The position numbers and the translations under genes were made by a program. A stretch of DNA of 5,755 bases, from the NCBI GenBank assembly GCA_947178465.1, contig CAMWYL010000217.1:1-5755 (forward strand), written 5' to 3'. The notes under the pieces are model-generated. The model had not been told where the DNA came from, did no database searches, and saw only the letters and a program-made list of their open reading frames with translations. This DNA is from an uncultured Lachnospiraceae bacterium (GTDB taxonomy: Bacteria; Bacillota; Clostridia; Lachnospirales; Lachnospiraceae). Shown here in pieces: positions 3,734 to 5,755 of the stretch; the first letter of the stretch is position 1, and every line of letters starts with the position of its first letter.

Positions 3734-5641
3734 ATGGAGACAGAGAATGCGGTTTTGATATCGGAAGAGAAGTTGAAGTATCTGAGGTTGTTGTCGGAAA
3801 AATATCCGTCAATTCCCTCAGTATGCAGAGAGATTATTAATTTAAAGGCAATTTTAAATCTGCCGAAGGGGACGGAGCACTTTATGAGCGATCTTCATGG
3901 CGAATATGAGGCGTTTTATCATATTCTGAACAACGCGGCGGGCGTTATCAAGGAGAAGGTGGATATGATATTTGCGTATCGGCTCTCCCCGCGGGAACGC
4001 CAGGAAATCTGTACATTGGTCTATTATCCGGTGGAAAAGCTTAAGCTCCTCAAATCGCAGAATATCGTAACGCCCTATTGGTATAAGATTACGCTTAAAA
4101 ACCTGACGGAGCTGGCAAAGCTCTTGTCCTCCAAGTATACGCGTTCCAAGGTCAGAAAAGCGCTTCCAAATGAATTCAGCTATATTATCGACGAGCTTCT
4201 TCACGCGCAGCCGGATGAGGATAACAATCAGTATGTGTACCACGAAAAGATTATTGACACGATTATTGATATTGACAGTGCGGATGCGTTTATTGAGGCG
4301 CTCAGCAGATTGATCAAGCGACTTGCGGTAGACCGCCTGCATATTGTGGGTGATATTTATGACAGGGGCGGCAACGCGGACAGCATTATTGATTTGCTGA
4401 TGCGGCATCACTCCGTGGATATCGAGTGGGGCAACCATGATATTCTTTGGATGGGAGCGGCCTGCGGGAGCGAGGCATGCATTGCCAATGTTCTCAGAAA
4501 CAATATCAAGTACAACAATATAGAAATCCTTGAAAATGCCTATGCGATAAGCCTGCGTTCCCTGACGCTGTTTGCGGAGCAGGCGTATCCCAATCTGCCG
4601 CCGATGGAAGCGGCGCTCAAGGCGATTTCCGTAATCCTCTTTAAACTGGAGGGGCAGATTATCATGCGTCATCCGGAGTACGACATGGCAGACCGGCTGC
4701 TTCTGGATAAGATTGATAAGAGCCGAGGAGTTGTGCGTATCGGCGACGGGGAGTATGCGCTCAAGGACGCTTATTTTCCGACGTTGGATGAGCAGGATGC
4801 CTACACGCTGACAGACAGCGAAAGGCAGGTGATGGAGGATTTGCGGACGGCCTTTATCAACAGCCATATCCTTCGGGAGCATATGACCTTTTTGTATGAA
4901 AAGGGAAATATTTACCGCTGCCATAACGGCAACCTCCTGTTTCACGGCTGTATTCCGATGGATGAGAACGGCGAGTTTGACGGCATGAAGATTGGCAATA
5001 CCGTCTATAAGGGGAAGGCGTATATGGATTTCGCGGGGAAGGTGGCAAGACGCGCGTTTTTTGAGACGCCTACGCAGGATAACCTCGACTTTATGTGGTA
5101 TCTGTGGTGCGGCAAAAAATCCCCGCTCTCCGGCAGGAATATAAAAACCTTTGAGCGGACCTTTGTGACGGATTCCTCCACCTATGATGAGGAGAAAAAC
5201 CCGTATTACCGTTTCTACCGACAGGAGGAATATTGTGTCAAAATCCTGCACGAGTTCGGGTTGGATTCGTCCCTGTCCCATATCATAAACGGGCATACGC
5301 CGATTAAGGTGTCCAAGGGGGAGTCGCCCGTAAAGGCGAACAACCGGCTGATTGTTATCGACGGCGGATTTTGTAAGGCGTATCAGAAGACGACGGGAAT
5401 AGCGGGCTACACGCTGATTTATAATTCGCACGGGATGCGTCTGAAGGCGCACCAGCCCTTTGAGAGCATCGCGAAAGCGCTTGAGGAGAATAAGGATATC
5501 GAGTCTACCTCGAATTTCTTTGAAAAGGAGCCGGAGCGTGTAATGGTAAAGGACACGGACAACGGCAAGGTTATTCTCGAGACAATCCGTGATTTGGAGC
5601 TGCTGCTGATAGCATATCGGCGGGGATTGTTGGTTAAATAA
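3734..5641 (+). CDS. fbp: Fructose-1,6-bisphosphatase class III
   Basis: This enzyme hydrolyses fructose 1,6-bisphosphate to fructose 6-phosphate and phosphate, the committed step of gluconeogenesis, in the cytoplasm. The 635-aa product matches the class III family (PF06874), known from Bacillus subtilis at about 670 aa and unrelated in fold to class I/II enzymes. Calcineurin-type metal-site motifs are in order: D53-L-H55-G, GDIYDR (206-211), GNHD (233-236), a later HG at 404-405, and NGHTP (519-523). All look intact, so activity with a divalent metal such as Mn is expected. I chose ATG 3734, with AAAGG nine bases upstream. GTG 3725 (three codons longer) fits the GGAGG at 3715-3719 equally well, and GTG 3713 has no ribosome site before it. 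The gene is monocistronic: an attenuator-like leader precedes it and a terminator follows within 20 bp. No frameshift or unusual insertion was seen. Confidence 0.97.
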   Translation: METENAVLISEEKLKYLRLLSEKYPSIPSVCREIINLKAILNLPKGTEHFMSDLHGEYEAFYHILNNAAGVIKEKVDMIFAYRLSPRERQEICTLVYYPVEKLKLLKSQNIVTPYWYKITLKNLTELAKLLSSKYTRSKVRKALPNEFSYIIDELLHAQPDEDNNQYVYHEKIIDTIIDIDSADAFIEALSRLIKRLAVDRLHIVGDIYDRGGNADSIIDLLMRHHSVDIEWGNHDILWMGAACGSEACIANVLRNNIKYNNIEILENAYAISLRSLTLFAEQAYPNLPPMEAALKAISVILFKLEGQIIMRHPEYDMADRLLLDKIDKSRGVVRIGDGEYALKDAYFPTLDEQDAYTLTDSERQVMEDLRTAFINSHILREHMTFLYEKGNIYRCHNGNLLFHGCIPMDENGEFDGMKIGNTVYKGKAYMDFAGKVARRAFFETPTQDNLDFMWYLWCGKKSPLSGRNIKTFERTFVTDSSTYDEEKNPYYRFYRQEEYCVKILHEFGLDSSLSHIINGHTPIKVSKGESPVKANNRLIVIDGGFCKAYQKTTGIAGYTLIYNSHGMRLKAHQPFESIAKALEENKDIESTSNFFEKEPERVMVKDTDNGKVILETIRDLELLLIAYRRGLLVK

Positions 5642-5655
5642 GTATTTCCGTAACG

Positions 5656-5695
5656 AAAAGAACGCAGGTACAGTACACTGCCTGCGTTCTTTTTT
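5656..5695 (+). terminator. Intrinsic terminator of fbp
   Basis: AAGAACGCAGG (5658-5668) pairs with CCTGCGTTCTT (5681-5691) in a perfect 11-bp stem that can be extended by two A-T pairs. A small inner CAG/CTG stem caps the loop, and T's run to 5695. It begins about 15 bases after the fbp stop. The 60 bases after it, to the window end, show no gene or structure that I can support. Confidence 0.92.
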
Positions 5696-5755
5696 ATTTG
5701 ATAGGATTAAGGTGTCAAAAGGTATTATTCTTTTTTCAATGAGGCAGATTGCACA

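Noticed and set aside
3854..5452. A 532-codon open frame on the minus strand opposite fbp
   Set aside because: It lies entirely antisense to a clear class III FBPase gene, has no recognisable domain and is explained by the codon bias of the real gene.
5698..5728. TTGATA ... TATTAT as a promoter reading out of the right edge
   Set aside because: The spacer is about 19 bp, the -10 match is poor and no downstream gene start is visible before the window ends.

Overview
The window looks like chromosomal DNA from an anaerobic Clostridia bacterium, most likely Lachnospiraceae-like. The reasons are moderate GC, AT-rich intergenic DNA, strong AGGAGG-type ribosome sites, a bactofilin beside an Eis-like acetyltransferase, and a class III (Bacillus/Clostridia-type) fructose-1,6-bisphosphatase. 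No transposase, integrase, tRNA, rRNA or CRISPR array was seen. The taxonomic call is inference from gene types and style.

Layout. Bases 1-52 hold the first 17 codons of a leftward gene that runs off the left edge. A divergent AT-rich promoter region (53-293) separates it from a rightward pair: a bactofilin (294-878) and, 19 bp later, a two-domain GNAT/Eis-like acetyltransferase (898-2112). Between that pair and a convergent small zinc-ribbon gene (2396-2731, minus) lies an array of four 61-bp units. Each unit carries a GC-rich hairpin followed by T's, so the array is effectively four rightward terminators in tandem. The zinc-ribbon gene is divergent from an unrecognised 174-aa gene (2924-3448, plus), which ends in its own terminator overlapping its stop codon.

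The 260 bp between that terminator and the phosphatase gene are organised. They hold a good sigma-A-type promoter with a perfect 14-bp palindrome across its -35/spacer, a 16-codon reading frame with a possible ribosome site, a strong terminator whose left arm covers the end of that frame, and a short GC hairpin just before the phosphatase ribosome site. The simplest reading is a regulated attenuator-like leader of the fbp gene (3734-5641); a free-standing small RNA of about 90 nt is the alternative. The fbp gene closes with a strong terminator, and nothing is recognised in the last 60 bp.

The protein-coding content is mostly ordinary: one cytoskeletal scaffold protein, one acetyltransferase, one gluconeogenic enzyme, and two small proteins that I cannot assign. 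The points most worth checking are the terminator-repeat array at 2139-2400 and the fbp leader at 3549-3710. No new multi-gene system is evident.
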